64,000 nt of DNA from Leptospira sp. WS39.C2 (GCF_040833965.1 NZ_CP162142.1:124001-188000), one strand, 5' to 3'. Counted from the stretch's first letter, positions 17,919 through 27,505 are shown. The notes: a model not told the origin generated them from the sequence alone. Made by a program: numbers and translations.

Positions 17919-18695
17919 TCAGGGCGTAAAAAAGATCTCTCGGAGCTTAGGAATCCCTTCTAGAAACAACGCAGGACCTGGTTGTAATATAATGCTTGGG
18001 TCCATTTCATAAATACGATTGTTTTGGATAAATTCCGTGGATTGCCATTCGGGTTGATTCCGCACCCAGTCCCAGTCCATAGCCTTCCCACACCAAGAAC
18101 CAACGTAGATTTCTGGGTTAGCCTCTCTCACATCACTTGCTTGGATGATGCGGTCCTTGGCCAATTTCCGATCTTTTAAGTGGGAAAAACTATCAATCCC
18201 TCCTGCAAGTGCAATCGATTCACTTACCCATTGGATCCCTGTGATGATGGGTTCATCCCATTCTTGGAAAAATACCCTTGGTTTGTTTTGAATGGACTCA
18301 TTTTCCTTTTGCCAAGTTTGGATTTGTTTTTTCCAACCATTTGTAATCGATTTGGCTTTTTCTGATTGTCCAACGATGTTTCCAATAATTTGCATATTGG
18401 AGATGATTTCTTCTATGGAACGTTGGTTGAAGATAAGAACATTTAACCCTCGTTCAATGAGATCTTTGGCAAGTTGGCCTTGGATGTCCGAAAAACCAAT
18501 GACTAAGTCCGGTTCTAACGAAAGAATTTTTTTTAGATTACCACTGATAAAAGCAGAAACTTTTGTTTTTTCTGTTTTGGCATGTTTGGGTCTTTCCGTA
18601 TAAACCGAAATTCCTACAATTCTTTTTTCTTCACCTAACAGATAAATCATCTCTGTTGGTTCTTCGGTCAAACAAATGATTCTTTCTGGACCCAT
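17919..18695 (-). CDS. Cobalamin-binding-like (BtuF-type) protein without a signal peptide
   Basis: 258 residues with the fold of periplasmic binding protein class III: ERIICLTEEPTEMIYLLGEEKRIVG at the N-terminus, SLEPDLVIGFSDIQ, AGGIDSFSHLK, NPEIYVGSWCGK and a terminal Pro-rich helix. Matches vitamin B12- or siderophore-binding BtuF/FhuD-type proteins, except that it begins directly at the first strand with no export signal. AGGA precedes the ATG. It lies 16 bases after trkA and is probably co-transcribed. No BtuC or BtuD gene is nearby, so either it is cytoplasmic with another role or the transporter is elsewhere. Confidence 0.78.
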   Translation of the reverse strand: MGPERIICLTEEPTEMIYLLGEEKRIVGISVYTERPKHAKTEKTKVSAFISGNLKKILSLEPDLVIGFSDIQGQLAKDLIERGLNVLIFNQRSIEEIISNMQIIGNIVGQSEKAKSITNGWKKQIQTWQKENESIQNKPRVFFQEWDEPIITGIQWVSESIALAGGIDSFSHLKDRKLAKDRIIQASDVREANPEIYVGSWCGKAMDWDWVRNQPEWQSTEFIQNNRIYEMDPSIILQPGPALFLEGIPKLREIFFTP

Positions 18696-18711
18696 TGGTA
18701 ATCCTATATCT

Positions 18712-19407
18712 TTATGTTTCTAAAAATTTGGAAATGTCAGCTTGGGATCCAAATAAAACGACAATATCATCTTCTCGTAATACAGTATTTCCATGTGGGA
18801 TACCTAATATTTTTTCTGATTTTGAATCAGAAGAACGTTTTGCATCTCGATTGGTTGAGGGGCGTTTGATGGTGATGACATTGATGTTGAATTTATGACG
18901 AAGGTCAGCTTCGGCAATAGTTTTATTGATGTAAAGTTTAGGTACAGTGACTTCCACTACACTGTATTCATCAGATAATAAAAAACTAGAACGCATTCCA
19001 GTGAAAGAAAAAATCTCAGCCATACTCCTTGCTGCTTTTTCTTCGGGATTAAATAAATCTTTAATTCCTAAAAGTGCCAAAACTTTCATTTGTAATTCAG
19101 TTTGGTAACGTGCATAAATATTTTTCACACCACACTTTTTTAAACTTTCAGCACAAATGATAGATGTTTCAAAATCATCTGCAAGTGCAATGACAGCATA
19201 ATCAACATCAACAATGCCTTGAGAACGTAATGCATGTTCATCAGTTGCATCTAGTGCAACTGCAACTGTTACGAAATCTTTGATGGAATCGATAATACTT
19301 GGGTCCTTGTCAATCGCTATGACTTCATGCCCATCATCAAAAAGATAACGAACAAAGAGTTTTCCAAAACTTCCAATTCCGATGACCGCTATTTTTTTTC
19401 TTTGCAT
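18712..19407 (-). CDS. TrkA/KtrA potassium-uptake regulatory subunit
   Basis: 231 residues. An RCK_N Rossmann domain (residues 1-125: IAVIGIGSFGKLFVRYL, GxGxxG at 10-15, acidic ligand Asp at the end of strand two) and an RCK_C ligand domain (about 140-231). Binds NAD(H)/ATP-type nucleotides and gates the TrkH channel. It starts 7 bases after the stop of the TrkH gene. Confidence 0.92.
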   Translation of the reverse strand: MQRKKIAVIGIGSFGKLFVRYLFDDGHEVIAIDKDPSIIDSIKDFVTVAVALDATDEHALRSQGIVDVDYAVIALADDFETSIICAESLKKCGVKNIYARYQTELQMKVLALLGIKDLFNPEEKAARSMAEIFSFTGMRSSFLLSDEYSVVEVTVPKLYINKTIAEADLRHKFNINVITIKRPSTNRDAKRSSDSKSEKILGIPHGNTVLREDDIVVLFGSQADISKFLET

Positions 19408-19414
19408 ACCAAAC

Positions 19415-21232
19415 TCATCCTACAACGACATATTCTTTGGGATATTCATACGAGATACGATCAACTTTTTTAGAAAGAGCCACAAGTAGTGTTAAAATTC
19501 CAACTCTTCCAACAAACATGACTGTACAAATTATGATTTTCCCATAATCACTTAAATGTGGTGTGAGTCCACGAGTGAGTCCAACTGTCCCAAAAGCCGA
19601 AACCACTTCAAAACACAAATCGATAAAATTGGCATTTTCAGTAAGTAACAAACAAAAAATCGCAGTAAATATAACAAATAATGAAAGAACAATCGTAGCA
19701 CTCGCTCTTGCAATTGAAGAGTTAGCGATTGTTCTGTGGTCAATTTCCATTCGATCTTTTCCACGAATTTCATTGGTTATGTTTAATAAAGAAATAGCAA
19801 ATGTCGTAGTTTTAATTCCACCACCAGTAGAAACGGGAGATGCTCCCACCCACATTAGAAAAAAAGAAATAAAGGTTATGGGTAAACCCATCTGGCCTAA
19901 TTCAAGAGTATTAAAACCAGCAGTTCTAGTTGTGACTGAATAAAACAATGAATGAAAGATTTGTTCCGAAGTGGTAAGGCCTTTTAAACTATTATCCTGT
20001 TCTAAATAATAATAAGAAATCCAACCAAATAACAAAAGACAACCAGTTGTCCAAAATACCAATTTAGAAGTTACAGACCATCGAAATTTATAATCTAAAG
20101 GATTGGAAAGTCTTGAACGCATTTGAAATAAAACAGGAAATCCTAGACCTCCCATCACAATGAGGAACATGATCACTGATAAAAAACCTTCCGATCTTTG
20201 GAAGGCTTCTGTGTTTAGTCCATTTGGTAACAAACTAAAGCCAGCATTACAAAAAGCAGAAATGGAATGAAATATAGAATAATAAATTTTTTTAGATAAT
20301 TCAATTGGATAGTTTTTCGGAAAACTATTAAATAATAATATTGCTCCAATGAATTCGATGATTAGAGTTTGTAAGGTGATTTGTTTTAAAATTTCTTTGG
20401 CACGACCCATAGTTTCTTCAGAGAGTAGGTCTTTGATCATCATGGTGTCACTCACTGAAACTTTTCCAGTTAGGAAAATAGAAAAAAAACTGGTTAAGGT
20501 CATAAGACCAAGTCCACCAACTTGGATGAGAAGTAAAATCACAAGTTGGCCAGTCAAAGAAAACTGAGTACTTATGTCTATCGTTGATAATCCCGTCACA
20601 CAAGTTGCGCTGATCGTTGTAAATACTAGGTCAATGGACTTAACGGATCCTATTGTTGATTTTGGAAAATGTAGGAAACAAATTCCAAGCAAAATGATAA
20701 ATGCAAAAGATGAGACAAATACAATGGATGGATTTAACTTTTTGGAATCATGATTTCTCGATAATCGAAAAAAGTGAGCTAAATTAGAGAATAAAAACAA
20801 AAATTGATTGGCTGACAAAAAGATGAGAGTCGTATCTTCACCTGAAATATGATAAGATTTCAAAACCTCTACGATATTTTTTTCATAGATGATTTCTAAA
20901 CCTAACATAATCAATATGATTAATTCAATTTTATGTAATTTTAGATATTCTTTCCATTTTTTATTTGTAAATAATAAGTGAAACGATTCATAACAGATAA
21001 AAAAACTTACCAAAGTACGAATACATATTGTAACATAAGGTTTCCATTCATCAGGATAATAAAATCCAAAGTCCAAAATTAAAATGGTAACTGATAAAAA
21101 GCCAAAAAATATATATAACAATCTACCAGTAGGTCGAAGGTAATCCATATAAAATTTACGGATTTTTATTCTTTGGATTTGTAGGTATTCGAATATATGG
21201 AGAAAAAAAACGAAAATCCGTTTTGGTTTCAA
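19415..21232 (-). CDS. TrkH/KtrB family potassium uptake membrane protein
   Basis: 605 residues. The second half carries the four channel repeats of the Trk/Ktr superfamily with selectivity-filter segments such as ATCVTGLSTID, AFCNAGFSLLP, TRTAGFNT and SAFGTVGLTRG; about ten transmembrane helices in all. The N-terminal 200 residues add four or more extra helices, which makes it longer than typical KtrB (about 450). The TTG start overlaps the previous stop (TTGA); the ATG at 21148 is the alternative. Forms the K+ transporter with the adjacent TrkA protein. Confidence 0.92.
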   Translation of the reverse strand: MKPKRIFVFFLHIFEYLQIQRIKIRKFYMDYLRPTGRLLYIFFGFLSVTILILDFGFYYPDEWKPYVTICIRTLVSFFICYESFHLLFTNKKWKEYLKLHKIELIILIMLGLEIIYEKNIVEVLKSYHISGEDTTLIFLSANQFLFLFSNLAHFFRLSRNHDSKKLNPSIVFVSSFAFIILLGICFLHFPKSTIGSVKSIDLVFTTISATCVTGLSTIDISTQFSLTGQLVILLLIQVGGLGLMTLTSFFSIFLTGKVSVSDTMMIKDLLSEETMGRAKEILKQITLQTLIIEFIGAILLFNSFPKNYPIELSKKIYYSIFHSISAFCNAGFSLLPNGLNTEAFQRSEGFLSVIMFLIVMGGLGFPVLFQMRSRLSNPLDYKFRWSVTSKLVFWTTGCLLLFGWISYYYLEQDNSLKGLTTSEQIFHSLFYSVTTRTAGFNTLELGQMGLPITFISFFLMWVGASPVSTGGGIKTTTFAISLLNITNEIRGKDRMEIDHRTIANSSIARASATIVLSLFVIFTAIFCLLLTENANFIDLCFEVVSAFGTVGLTRGLTPHLSDYGKIIICTVMFVGRVGILTLLVALSKKVDRISYEYPKEYVVVG

Positions 21233-21915
21233 GGTTTAACGTCTGCTAATTGTTTTTTCTTTTCGCGGTGTTCTTCGATTCTCTGTCTGTCTACATATAC
21301 ATTGGCGCCGGAAAGGCCAGTAGACCCACCAATCATGATAATACTTCCAACAATCGTTTTTTCTACGGCGAAAGCAGACGCAACTGCGGCTGATGCACCC
21401 AGCGCAAATGGTAATGTTAAAAAGAAAATGATATACCCTCGGCGGAAGACTGTTTCTTCATAAATAGCATCTTCATCAAATTCTTCTTTTTGTTTTTTCT
21501 TTAACTCTTGTTTGGTTCTACTTTTTTGCAATTGGTTTTGCAGAGCTTGTTCATTAATTTCACCTGTTAAAGGATTGATCGGTGAATTTTGTGCATTGGT
21601 TAGACTATAGGGATTATTTGCGTTCTGGCTGGAATTGGAAGGTGTTCGAGAATTGAGTAGTGAACCTGCTCCAGGGATAGAATCAATTCCTGAATATTGT
21701 GTCCTAACATTTTTAGGTGTCGCAAGGACTGGAGTTTCAAACCTAGGTGGGATCGTGACATCCTTTAGAACGTTTGATTCCGGATCGGAATTGGGAATGT
21801 TTCTCAGATCATAATTATTGGTGTCATAAAATCCTTCTTTGGTTTGTCCATAAATAGGACCAAAGACCAAAGTAAAGACCATCATTGGCACAAAAATTTG
21901 GGAAAAAACCCGCAT
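21229..21915 (-). CDS. Exported protein with C-terminal membrane hairpin
   Basis: 228 residues. A signal-like N-terminus (FVPMMVFTLVFGPIYGQTK), a long Asn/Ser/Pro-rich low-complexity segment (about 50-125), a Lys/Glu-rich helix (about 130-150: KSRTKQELKKKQKEEFDED) and two hydrophobic segments (about 160-200) with IIMIGGSTGLSGANVYVD. I recognise no family. Its stop overlaps the start of the trkH-type gene by 4 bases, so the two are translationally linked. Confidence 0.65.
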   Translation of the reverse strand: MRVFSQIFVPMMVFTLVFGPIYGQTKEGFYDTNNYDLRNIPNSDPESNVLKDVTIPPRFETPVLATPKNVRTQYSGIDSIPGAGSLLNSRTPSNSSQNANNPYSLTNAQNSPINPLTGEINEQALQNQLQKSRTKQELKKKQKEEFDEDAIYEETVFRRGYIIFFLTLPFALGASAAVASAFAVEKTIVGSIIMIGGSTGLSGANVYVDRQRIEEHREKKKQLADVKP

Positions 21916-21945
21916 ACATTCCAGTTTACGGAATCTGTATCAGGG

Positions 21946-23256
21946 TCAATCCAATTCACGTCCGGAAAGTTTTGTCGAACGGTATTCCAATGAGACAGAA
22001 CGTATCTCTTCTAAGTCTTTATCAGAAACACCTGCTGTATGGGCATGTTGGAATTCCTCAGCCATCGTCGTCCCAAAAAGGCCAGGGTCATCAGATCCAA
22101 TTGTAATTTTGAGATCGTTCTGCAAAAATCGAGTGATGGGATGATCAATATGAGATTCTAACATTCCAATGTATAAATTGGAAGAAGGACAACACTCCAC
22201 AACAACATTGGTTTTTGCTATTTTTGACATCGCATAATTTTGAAATGTATGTAAGTATTGGGACTGAGTTTCATCAAAGGGAGTTGTAAGAATTTCAGAA
22301 TTTGGTTTAGATTTTATCTCTTTTCGTTTATTTTCCAGTTCCTCTCTTGCATAAAACGGACCATAGGTGGTTATCTCATCATAAAACATAAGTTCGTGTT
22401 CAAGTTGGTCTTTTGCTTCTGAAACAAGTTCTGTGCGTTCTTCTCCCAAAAAATAATCGGAATCAATTCCTAAAGCAAGGGCATGTCCAAGGCGATGTGC
22501 ACCATTTTCGGCTGATTCCAATATCCATCGAACCGCAGAAAATGGAGTTTTATCACGAAAACTTTCTCCTACATGGTAGAGAATCGATAAGGCTGTGTTA
22601 GGTTCTGCTTTGTTGTCTTTATGGATCGCATAGAAAAAATCTTTTTTATCCTTAGGTGGAAAACCTTCTTCAATGTGACAAAAGTCTATCCCAACCAGTC
22701 CGTCTCGAATGAGAGATTCTTTTTCCATCCAGTTTTTCATCCAATCATAATGACGTTCGAAATTTAGATCTCGGTGCAAAGACATTACAAGTTTACCTTG
22801 GATGGGTTTTCCTGCTTTTTTTGCGGACTCTTCTCCTTTTTTGAGTCCTTCTAAAGAAGCCATGAGTTTGGTATAAAAACTTTCTTTTGGTTCTTCTTTG
22901 CCAAACATCAATCGGTATTCGGCATAACTGATGTCTTCTAAACTATTGGAAAAAACAACATCGTGGGAAACTTCAATAATCTCTTTTTCATCAAACTGAA
23001 CTAAGGCGATGATGAGATTAAACTTAGCTTGGAAATGCAAAAAGGGGGCTTTTTCTTTAAAATGGTATAATTTGGAAAAATCTTTTATGTCTGCATAATC
23101 ATCAAAAAATGTAGAAGGACGGATTTTTGTTCCGTAAGCTTTTTCATAAGAATCCAAATAGAGATGCCATCTAGGATTTGGATTTTTTTGTCCAATGCGA
23201 AACAAAGTTTCAGGGGGTAAACATCCATAAAGGTGGTTGTGTAGATCAATATACAT
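21946..23256 (-). CDS. Adenosine deaminase family protein
   Basis: 436 residues of the metal-dependent amidohydrolase superfamily, adenosine/AMP deaminase branch. Metal ligands are His6 and His8 (DLHNHLYG), a third His in ILYHVGESF, the catalytic-site His of HRLGHALALG, and the C-terminal SDDPGLFG Asp; CCPSSN precedes the last. About 100 residues longer than standard Add, with an insertion in the middle. Deaminates adenosine or a related purine to inosine, but the extra length makes the substrate uncertain. Confidence 0.85.
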   Translation of the reverse strand: MYIDLHNHLYGCLPPETLFRIGQKNPNPRWHLYLDSYEKAYGTKIRPSTFFDDYADIKDFSKLYHFKEKAPFLHFQAKFNLIIALVQFDEKEIIEVSHDVVFSNSLEDISYAEYRLMFGKEEPKESFYTKLMASLEGLKKGEESAKKAGKPIQGKLVMSLHRDLNFERHYDWMKNWMEKESLIRDGLVGIDFCHIEEGFPPKDKKDFFYAIHKDNKAEPNTALSILYHVGESFRDKTPFSAVRWILESAENGAHRLGHALALGIDSDYFLGEERTELVSEAKDQLEHELMFYDEITTYGPFYAREELENKRKEIKSKPNSEILTTPFDETQSQYLHTFQNYAMSKIAKTNVVVECCPSSNLYIGMLESHIDHPITRFLQNDLKITIGSDDPGLFGTTMAEEFQHAHTAGVSDKDLEEIRSVSLEYRSTKLSGRELD

Positions 23257-23273
23257 ATAAAAATGACAAAACT

Positions 23274-24629
23274 ATGCTTCACAAAATTAGACGCATCTTG
23301 AAGCCAACTCGACTGAATCAGAAAATTCTTGGATTAGCAATCCCAGTTTTTTTTGGAATGATCAGTTACACTGCCATTATGGTAGCGGATACTGCTATGG
23401 TAGGAAAGTTAGGGGAAGTTCCTCTTGCTTCCGTGGGTTTCGGCGGTATGGTATATTTTTCCATATTTGCTTTTCTTATGGGTGGATCCATGGCTGTACA
23501 AATCATCGTCGCACGACGATTTGGTGAAAAAAATGAAAGAGGGGTCGGGATCACTCTCGTTAACTCTGTTTATTTGTCACTAGTGATTGGATCTTTATTA
23601 TCCTACTTTGGATACATTTACGCACCAAAACTTATGTCTTGGATCGGAGACGATCCAGAAGTGATCGAAGTAGCGGGTGTTTATTTATCTTACCGATTTG
23701 TTGGAACCGTTTTGTTTTTTGTCGGGTTCGCCTTACGCGGGTTTTTTGATGGAATTGGAATCGTACAAGTTGGTATGATTTCGTCCATGGTTGCAGCAGC
23801 TACGAATATTTTCTTTAACTGGTTATTGATTTTTGGTAACTGGGGATTCCCTGAAATGGGTGTCAAAGGTGCGGCCATCGCATCAAGTTTGAGTTCTGTG
23901 CCGTCACTCATTGTAGTTTTGTTTTACTTCTTCCGAAAAGATGTGATCAAATTCTTTCGATATGAAATTTTTTCTCCAAGTTTTGAAATTATCAAAGAAC
24001 TTTGTGTAGTTGGATTTGCTCCAGCACTCGAAGGTACACTTGTTAACTTTGCTTTCTCTGGATTTTATAAAATTGCTGGTATGATTAGCACAACTACTCT
24101 TGCTTCTGCAAGTGTTGTATTAACATGTCTTAGTTTGTCTTTTATGCCTGGATTTTCGTTTGGGATCGCTGCGACAACCATTCTGGGTCAGGCAATGGGA
24201 CAAGGGAAAATTCGTTTGGCTTACGAAGGGACAATGCGCTCTGCTACGTTCTCGGCTATCGTCATGGGAAGTATGGGTCTCTTTTTCATTCTCTCTGGAC
24301 CATGGCTCATTAGTTTATTCACGGATGTACCAGCTGTCATGAAAGAAGCTTACCCAGCTTTGTGTATTGTAGCTCTTATCCAAGTGGGGGATGCTTATCA
24401 TATGGTGGTTGGGTCGGCACTTCGCAGTGCTGGAATGATGTACTATGTGATGTATGTGTACCTCATTGTTTCCTTTCTCGTTATGTTACCACTTGCTTAT
24501 TTATTCGGGATTGTCCTAGCGTGGGGAACGATTGGGATCTGGTCTGCATTTTTTATTTGGATTTTACTCATGGCAGTGCTTTTTGTTGGAAAATTTCGTA
24601 GAAAGGAGTGGGTAAGTATACGAATTTAA
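23274..24629 (+). CDS. MATE family efflux transporter
   Basis: 451 residues from the ATG at 23274; the frame is open back to 23178, but that would overlap the divergent deaminase gene. Twelve transmembrane helices and MATE hallmarks: AIPVFFGMISYTAIMVADTAMVG in helix 1 and a repeat in the second half (GFAPALEGTLVNFAFSGFYKI, then GIAATTILGQAMGQG). NorM/DinF-type proteins export cations or drugs in exchange for H+ or Na+. The starts of this gene and the deaminase gene are only 17 bases apart, so their promoters must lie inside each other's coding sequence or the 5' untranslated regions are minimal. Confidence 0.9.
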   Translation: MLHKIRRILKPTRLNQKILGLAIPVFFGMISYTAIMVADTAMVGKLGEVPLASVGFGGMVYFSIFAFLMGGSMAVQIIVARRFGEKNERGVGITLVNSVYLSLVIGSLLSYFGYIYAPKLMSWIGDDPEVIEVAGVYLSYRFVGTVLFFVGFALRGFFDGIGIVQVGMISSMVAAATNIFFNWLLIFGNWGFPEMGVKGAAIASSLSSVPSLIVVLFYFFRKDVIKFFRYEIFSPSFEIIKELCVVGFAPALEGTLVNFAFSGFYKIAGMISTTTLASASVVLTCLSLSFMPGFSFGIAATTILGQAMGQGKIRLAYEGTMRSATFSAIVMGSMGLFFILSGPWLISLFTDVPAVMKEAYPALCIVALIQVGDAYHMVVGSALRSAGMMYYVMYVYLIVSFLVMLPLAYLFGIVLAWGTIGIWSAFFIWILLMAVLFVGKFRRKEWVSIRI

Positions 24630-24644
24630 TAAGGTGAGGGAAGA

Positions 24645-26396
24645 ATGAAACTAACAGAATTAGAGAGACAAGCGATTCAGAAATTTTTAAAGTCTGTGGA
24701 GCTTTTCAAAAAACTTCCCCCATCTGTTCTCACTAGGCTTGCCAATAATGTCCAAGAAAAACTCATCCGAAGTCACGAAGCTCTCTATTACAAAGGAGAG
24801 TCTTCGGAATCCATTTACATTATAAGGTATGGTGAAATCCTTTTAGAGAATGTAGGTGGCCAATCGCATGTATATGTAGGTTCAGGCCAAGTCCTAGCAG
24901 AAAACTCTCTCATTTCCAGTTCTAATCATTCAACATCAGCCATTGCTGTCATTGACACACTCGTATATGTGTTAAATGGGAAATTATTTTTACAGTTAGC
25001 ATCCCAAGAAAAAATCTTTGCTCAGAACATCATCCAAATGATGGGAACAAGGATGCGGGAAAATTTAGACCGTGCCAATCACAAAGAGAAAGTCACAGGT
25101 TTACGAAGGTTATGTGTTCATATTCCTTTAGAACCAGAATACCATTTCGGTGAAAAGGTAAAATCGTTTTTGGATGAGTACGGTGAAGTCACCAAAAAAC
25201 TTTCTTCGGCCATTCCCATATCTACCTTTAAAGGAATGGACCCAACTCAGATTTCAGAATACCTCACTAACCTGCGGAATAAAACTCCACTTCTACACAT
25301 TTACTTTGACGAAGCAACGTCTCGAGTCGACTTACACTACTTAGTTGTCCAATCTGACTTTTTAGTTTTTTGGGAAGATGATCCAGAAAAATTTTATAAA
25401 GAAAAAGAAGAAATTATTCATTTTTGGAAAAGTCGAATTCGTAATTTTGAAGGCCGTGCGATTCGTATGATGGAAAGTGGTGTTAGAAAAAGTTACCTGC
25501 CACAAGACCAAAGTCTCAAAACTTTTTACCAAAAAGATACTTTAGCACGTTACTTAGTTTCTAAAACTAGGGGACTTGCTTTGGGAGGTGGTGGTGCAAG
25601 GGCTCTTGCCCATGTGGGACTTCTCAAAGTTTTACACCGCGAAGGAATTCATTTTGATTTCGTATCGGGAGCATCAATGGGAGCTGTGATCGCAGCATTG
25701 TATGCAAGGAAAAATAGCCCCGAGGAAATAGAAGAGATGGTAAAAAACTTCTTTGGTGGCCTCGAAAGTGCATTTGATCCAACACTTCCTGTCGTTGCGT
25801 TTTTTAAAGGCAAACGAATGAAACGGATGTTAAAAAAAGGATTTGGTGACCAACGGATTGAAGAACTCCCTCTCCCTTTTGCCACTTCTGCTGTGGATTT
25901 ACAAACAGGAAAAGAACATATCTTTGACCAAGGACCAATTACAGAAGCTCTCACAAGTGCGATGAGTTTACCTGGAGCTTTTCCTCCTTACAGGCTCGGC
26001 GAAAAGTTGTTAGTTGATGGTGGAATGATCAATAATGTCCCTGAGAATCTCATTCGTTCCAAAGGTGCAGATGTGGTAATGGGAATCAATGTATCCCCTT
26101 TACAAGAAATTGTCCCTGTCAAACTGTTTGAAGATCGTAATACCACTGAAAAAGGTTTTTTCCGTTATATTTGGGACACTCTCAAATACCCTCCGATTTT
26201 ACAAATCATGACACGCACCATCACCCTGGAAGGTAGAGAGATCACTCGTCTCAAACGACCAAAGATGGATTTATTTGTGCATTTTCATTTGGAAGAGTTT
26301 CAGTTATTTGATTTTGCTCGTTACCAAGAGATCATTGATAAAGGCGAGAGAGAAGCGGAAGCCAATTTGGCTGAGATCAAACAATTGTTTTCGTAA
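24645..26396 (+). CDS. Cyclic-nucleotide-binding/patatin-like phospholipase (NTE/RssA type)
   Basis: 583 residues. Residues about 15-140 form a cNMP-binding domain (LFKKLPPSVLTRLANNVQEKL, then YKGESSESIYIIRYGEI). Residues about 305-500 form a patatin esterase: oxyanion loop GGGGARALAHVG near 308, nucleophile elbow GASMG near 342 (Ser), and the dyad Asp in DGGMINNVP near 459. The middle segment is a linker of unknown role. This matches the bacterial relatives of neuropathy target esterase, where a CNB domain is followed by a patatin domain. It follows the MATE gene by 16 bases. Confidence 0.92.
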   Translation: MKLTELERQAIQKFLKSVELFKKLPPSVLTRLANNVQEKLIRSHEALYYKGESSESIYIIRYGEILLENVGGQSHVYVGSGQVLAENSLISSSNHSTSAIAVIDTLVYVLNGKLFLQLASQEKIFAQNIIQMMGTRMRENLDRANHKEKVTGLRRLCVHIPLEPEYHFGEKVKSFLDEYGEVTKKLSSAIPISTFKGMDPTQISEYLTNLRNKTPLLHIYFDEATSRVDLHYLVVQSDFLVFWEDDPEKFYKEKEEIIHFWKSRIRNFEGRAIRMMESGVRKSYLPQDQSLKTFYQKDTLARYLVSKTRGLALGGGGARALAHVGLLKVLHREGIHFDFVSGASMGAVIAALYARKNSPEEIEEMVKNFFGGLESAFDPTLPVVAFFKGKRMKRMLKKGFGDQRIEELPLPFATSAVDLQTGKEHIFDQGPITEALTSAMSLPGAFPPYRLGEKLLVDGGMINNVPENLIRSKGADVVMGINVSPLQEIVPVKLFEDRNTTEKGFFRYIWDTLKYPPILQIMTRTITLEGREITRLKRPKMDLFVHFHLEEFQLFDFARYQEIIDKGEREAEANLAEIKQLFS

Positions 26397-26408
26397 GTTT
26401 TGAATTTT

Positions 26409-26454
26409 CCAATCCCACCTAACTAATCCCATGTGGAAAGTTAGACAGGATTGG
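26409..26454. terminator. Hairpin between convergent genes
   Basis: CCAATCC pairs with GGATTGG and, inside it, CTAACT pairs with AGTTAG, giving a long interrupted stem around the loop. It lies between the patatin-like gene and the SPFH gene. No long T tract follows on either strand, so the assignment as a terminator is tentative. Confidence 0.4.
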
Positions 26455-26482
26455 ATACTCTTTGTAGAAAAATTTTAAATCC

Positions 26483-27487
26483 TTATATAGAAGAAAGGAT
26501 CTCCTTTTTCTTTGCCTCAAATTCTTCGGCACTGATAAGACCTTGGTCAAGAAGTCCTTTGAGTTTGGCAATCCTTGCTGCCGGATCGTTTGCCGCAGGC
26601 GCCGCACCTCCAGCTTGGTTTTGGCCACCACCCTGGTTCATCATATTGCCCATCATTTGGCCCATATTCATCCCCATGCCCATACCCATACCAGCACCCA
26701 TGGCACCACCACCTTGGCCTTCGTTTTCTGCGGCAGCTTGTCCAATATCGAACATTTTTTTCTGTTGGTACTTATCGCCTAACATATCAATTTCAAATTT
26801 GTCAGTGATGATTTTTTGAATCCTTTGGTAGTTTGGATCGTTTTGGTCAAAGTTTACAGAAGATACATTGAATTCCGTGAGATCAATTCCATACTTCTCA
26901 AACTCAGGAGCAAGTTTCACTCGACCAGCAGTGGAACTTTCGTCACGGTATTTGTTGATTTCCACAACAGAGGTATTATTGTTTAAAATGACTTCTGAAA
27001 TAAAATCACCGATGCCACGTACGATATTTGGTTTTAAAAATTCATCGATGGCTTCATTTGTAGTACGGTTACCTCCTTTGACAACATTCAGTAAAAAAGA
27101 GCGAGAGTCTTTGATTCTAAATTTATAATCACCAAACGCTCGTATGTTGAGAACAATTTTGTATTTTGGATCTTCAAGTGGAATTGGGGTAGTTGTTCCC
27201 CATTTCATTGCCATGATTGATTTGTTTACATAATATATTTCTGCTGTAAAAGGAGTTTTGCCACCAAACGGAAGGTTAACGAGGGCTTCCAAAATTGGGA
27301 TATTTCCAGTTTTTAAAGTATGAGTTCCTGGACCAAATGTATCTAAAGCCTTCCCTTCTTTGAAAAAAATTGCTTCTAAGTTTTCATCGACAACAAGTTG
27401 TCCTGCCGTGCTGATTTCATCCGATGGATATTTCCAAACGATTTCACTTGGATTCCCTTCAAATTTGATTCTATCTATTAGTGCCAT
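26483..27487 (-). CDS. SPFH-domain protein with C-terminal SHOCT domain (YdjI-like)
   Basis: 334 residues. The SPFH/band-7-like core (residues about 1-240: IVWKYPSDEISTAGQLVVDENLEAIFF, and FGPGTHTLKTGNIP) resembles the virion-core-like/YdjI family rather than membrane-bound stomatins; there is no N-terminal transmembrane segment. It continues into a Met/Gly/Gln-rich tract (about 245-295, GMGMGMGMN) and ends in a SHOCT motif (RIAKLKGLLDQGLISAEEFEAKKKEIL). Last gene of an operon with a helical protein and a zinc-ribbon protein. Confidence 0.88.
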   Translation of the reverse strand: MALIDRIKFEGNPSEIVWKYPSDEISTAGQLVVDENLEAIFFKEGKALDTFGPGTHTLKTGNIPILEALVNLPFGGKTPFTAEIYYVNKSIMAMKWGTTTPIPLEDPKYKIVLNIRAFGDYKFRIKDSRSFLLNVVKGGNRTTNEAIDEFLKPNIVRGIGDFISEVILNNNTSVVEINKYRDESSTAGRVKLAPEFEKYGIDLTEFNVSSVNFDQNDPNYQRIQKIITDKFEIDMLGDKYQQKKMFDIGQAAAENEGQGGGAMGAGMGMGMGMNMGQMMGNMMNQGGGQNQAGGAAPAANDPAARIAKLKGLLDQGLISAEEFEAKKKEILSSI

Positions 27488-27505
27488 GTTGTTTTCCTTA
27501 TTTCC

